DNA of 64,000 bases, from NCBI RefSeq assembly GCF_003024385.1, contig NZ_PVZN01000002.1, forward strand, positions 372,001-436,000, written 5' to 3'. The notes under the pieces are model-generated. The model was not told where the DNA came from and made no database searches. It was given only the letters and a program-made list of their open reading frames with translations. Shown here piece by piece: positions 63,206-64,000 of the stretch (position 1 is the stretch's first letter; every line of letters begins with the position of its first letter). Source of the stretch: Pseudomonas sp. BBP2017. Its GTDB lineage: Bacteria > Pseudomonadota > Gammaproteobacteria > Pseudomonadales > Pseudomonadaceae. The translations under genes and the position numbers were made by a program.

Positions 63206-64000
63206 TCAATTGAAGCGTGCCGCGCTGTAGGGCGCAGGGTCGGTAAAAGTCGCCTCGCCGGTGATCATCTCGGCCAGCAGGCGGCCACTGACCGGCCCCA
63301 GCGTCAGGCCGTGATGGGCGTGGCCGAAGTTGAACCACAGGCCCTTGTGGCGTGCCGCCGGGCCGATCACCGGGCGCATGTCCGGCAGGCAAGGGCGTCG
63401 CCCCAGCCACGGCTGGGCGTCGAGGCGCTGGCCAAGGGGGAAGATCTTGCGTGCCAGGGCTTCACAACGCTTGAGTTGAATCTCGTTGGCCGCGTCGCCG
63501 CTGGCAGCGAATTCGATGCCGGTGGTCAGACGGATACCCTGGGCCATCGGCGCGAGTACATAGCCGCCCTGACCATCGCAGATCGAATGCTTGAGTTCGG
63601 CACCGTCACGGCCCTGGTAATGCAGGTGGTAGCCGCGTTTGATTTCCAGCGGAATTCGGTAGCCCAGCGGCTTGAACAGGTCAGCCGATTGCGGGCCGAG
63701 GGCGATCACCACTTCAGCTGCGGTGATCGGGCCCTGGCGGCTGTCGACCTGCCATTCACCGGCGATCTGGCGCAGGGTACGCGCATCGCCATGGATGAAC
63801 TGGCCGCCACGTTTGACGAACAGGGCTGCGTAGCCACGGGTCAGGCCGCCGGGGTTGCTGACGGTCTTGGGGTCGAGCCAGTGGATGCCACCGACCACGT
63901 TGTCGCTCAAGTCAGTTTCGCGTTGATGCAGTTGCTGGCGATCAAGCACCTCATAGCTCAGGCCGTAGGGCGCCAGGGCATGTGCATCGGCCTGGGCCTT
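63206..64000 (-). CDS. D-amino acid dehydrogenase-like FAD oxidoreductase (partial, N-terminus beyond window)
   Basis: The 3' end (264 codons) of a DAO-fold flavoprotein. GIHWLDPKTVSNPGG, VVIALGPQSADLFKPLGYRI and the closing GLWFNFGHAHHGLTLGPVSG are typical of DadA-type dehydrogenases and related D-hydroxyproline/D-amino-acid enzymes. The FAD-binding N-terminus lies outside. It is upstream of the amino-acid ABC ATPase in one operon, suggesting uptake followed by oxidation of a D- or modified amino acid. Confidence 0.88.
   Translation of the reverse strand, partial: KAQADAHALAPYGLSYEVLDRQQLHQRETDLSDNVVGGIHWLDPKTVSNPGGLTRGYAALFVKRGGQFIHGDARTLRQIAGEWQVDSRQGPITAAEVVIALGPQSADLFKPLGYRIPLEIKRGYHLHYQGRDGAELKHSICDGQGGYVLAPMAQGIRLTTGIEFAASGDAANEIQLKRCEALARKIFPLGQRLDAQPWLGRRPCLPDMRPVIGPAARHKGLWFNFGHAHHGLTLGPVSGRLLAEMITGEATFTDPAPYSAARFN

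Overview
This window is a stretch of a Pseudomonas chromosome, most like the P. putida group. The basis is high GC, dense genes with Pseudomonas-type families (DUF1652, DUF6555, DUF2790, TorF porin, Cti isomerase), the order cysI - DUF934 / metH - cti - nfuA that I remember from P. putida, and repeated palindromic REP elements with the core GCGGGGCAAGCCCGCTCCCAC. I see no tRNA, rRNA, CRISPR array, insertion sequence, prophage or plasmid gene.

Layout. 1-2.5 kb: hydroxyproline epimerase (cut by the left edge) behind its GntR regulator, and a methyltransferase. 2.6-9.6 kb: a small secreted HELHH protein, a TetR regulator divergent from a frameshifted SDR, a GST-kappa-type isomerase, a LysE exporter, an alpha/beta hydrolase, and a LysR/pirin/YcaC group. 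9.7-18.7 kb: AlkA glycosylase, several small Pseudomonas-specific proteins, gene remnants, a tautomerase, SDR and LysR genes, dienelactone hydrolase, cupin, and a ferric-reductase-like membrane protein followed by a truncated DoxX. 18.8-22.0 kb: an OmpR/EnvZ-type two-component pair opposite a DUF2790 protein and a membrane-anchored thioredoxin. 22.0-25.2 kb: a lipid or acyl-CoA flavoured minus-strand group (histidine phosphatase, SCP2, ACAD10-type kinase, SDR). 25.4-31.7 kb: SohB protease and then a 1737-residue LRR/NEL E3-ligase-like toxin, the most unusual gene here. 31.7-42.6 kb: assimilation and membrane core genes (DUF934, CysI, orphan binding protein, DUF2970, MetH, Cti, NfuA). 42.6-44.6 kb: LysR and quinone oxidoreductase. 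44.7-50.3 kb: complete urease operon ureDABCE-hupE/ureJ-ureFG. 50.4-58.5 kb: alcohol dehydrogenase with AraC regulator, cupin, M14 carboxypeptidase, LuxR regulator, periplasmic amidohydrolase and TorF porin. 58.6-64 kb: a truncated chromate transporter, two small conserved proteins, a zinc dehydrogenase, a gamma-glutamyl-GABA hydrolase-like amidotransferase, and the end of an amino-acid ABC / D-amino-acid dehydrogenase operon cut by the right edge.

How it works together. Much of the window serves nitrogen, sulfur and one-carbon assimilation: urease behind a good sigma-54 promoter match, sulfite reductase, MetH with a perfect MetR box, hydroxyproline epimerase and amino-acid transport. The rest is redox and aldehyde/ketone metabolism under local one-gene regulators. 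The genome shows active decay next to REP elements: DoxX and ChrA both end at REP-like sequence, one SDR carries a one-base frameshift, and remnants of a GNAT and a DUF4142 gene lie together near 12.3 kb. The main candidate for an under-described system is the NEL-type toxin gene, whose ribosome binding site lies inside a predicted hairpin.
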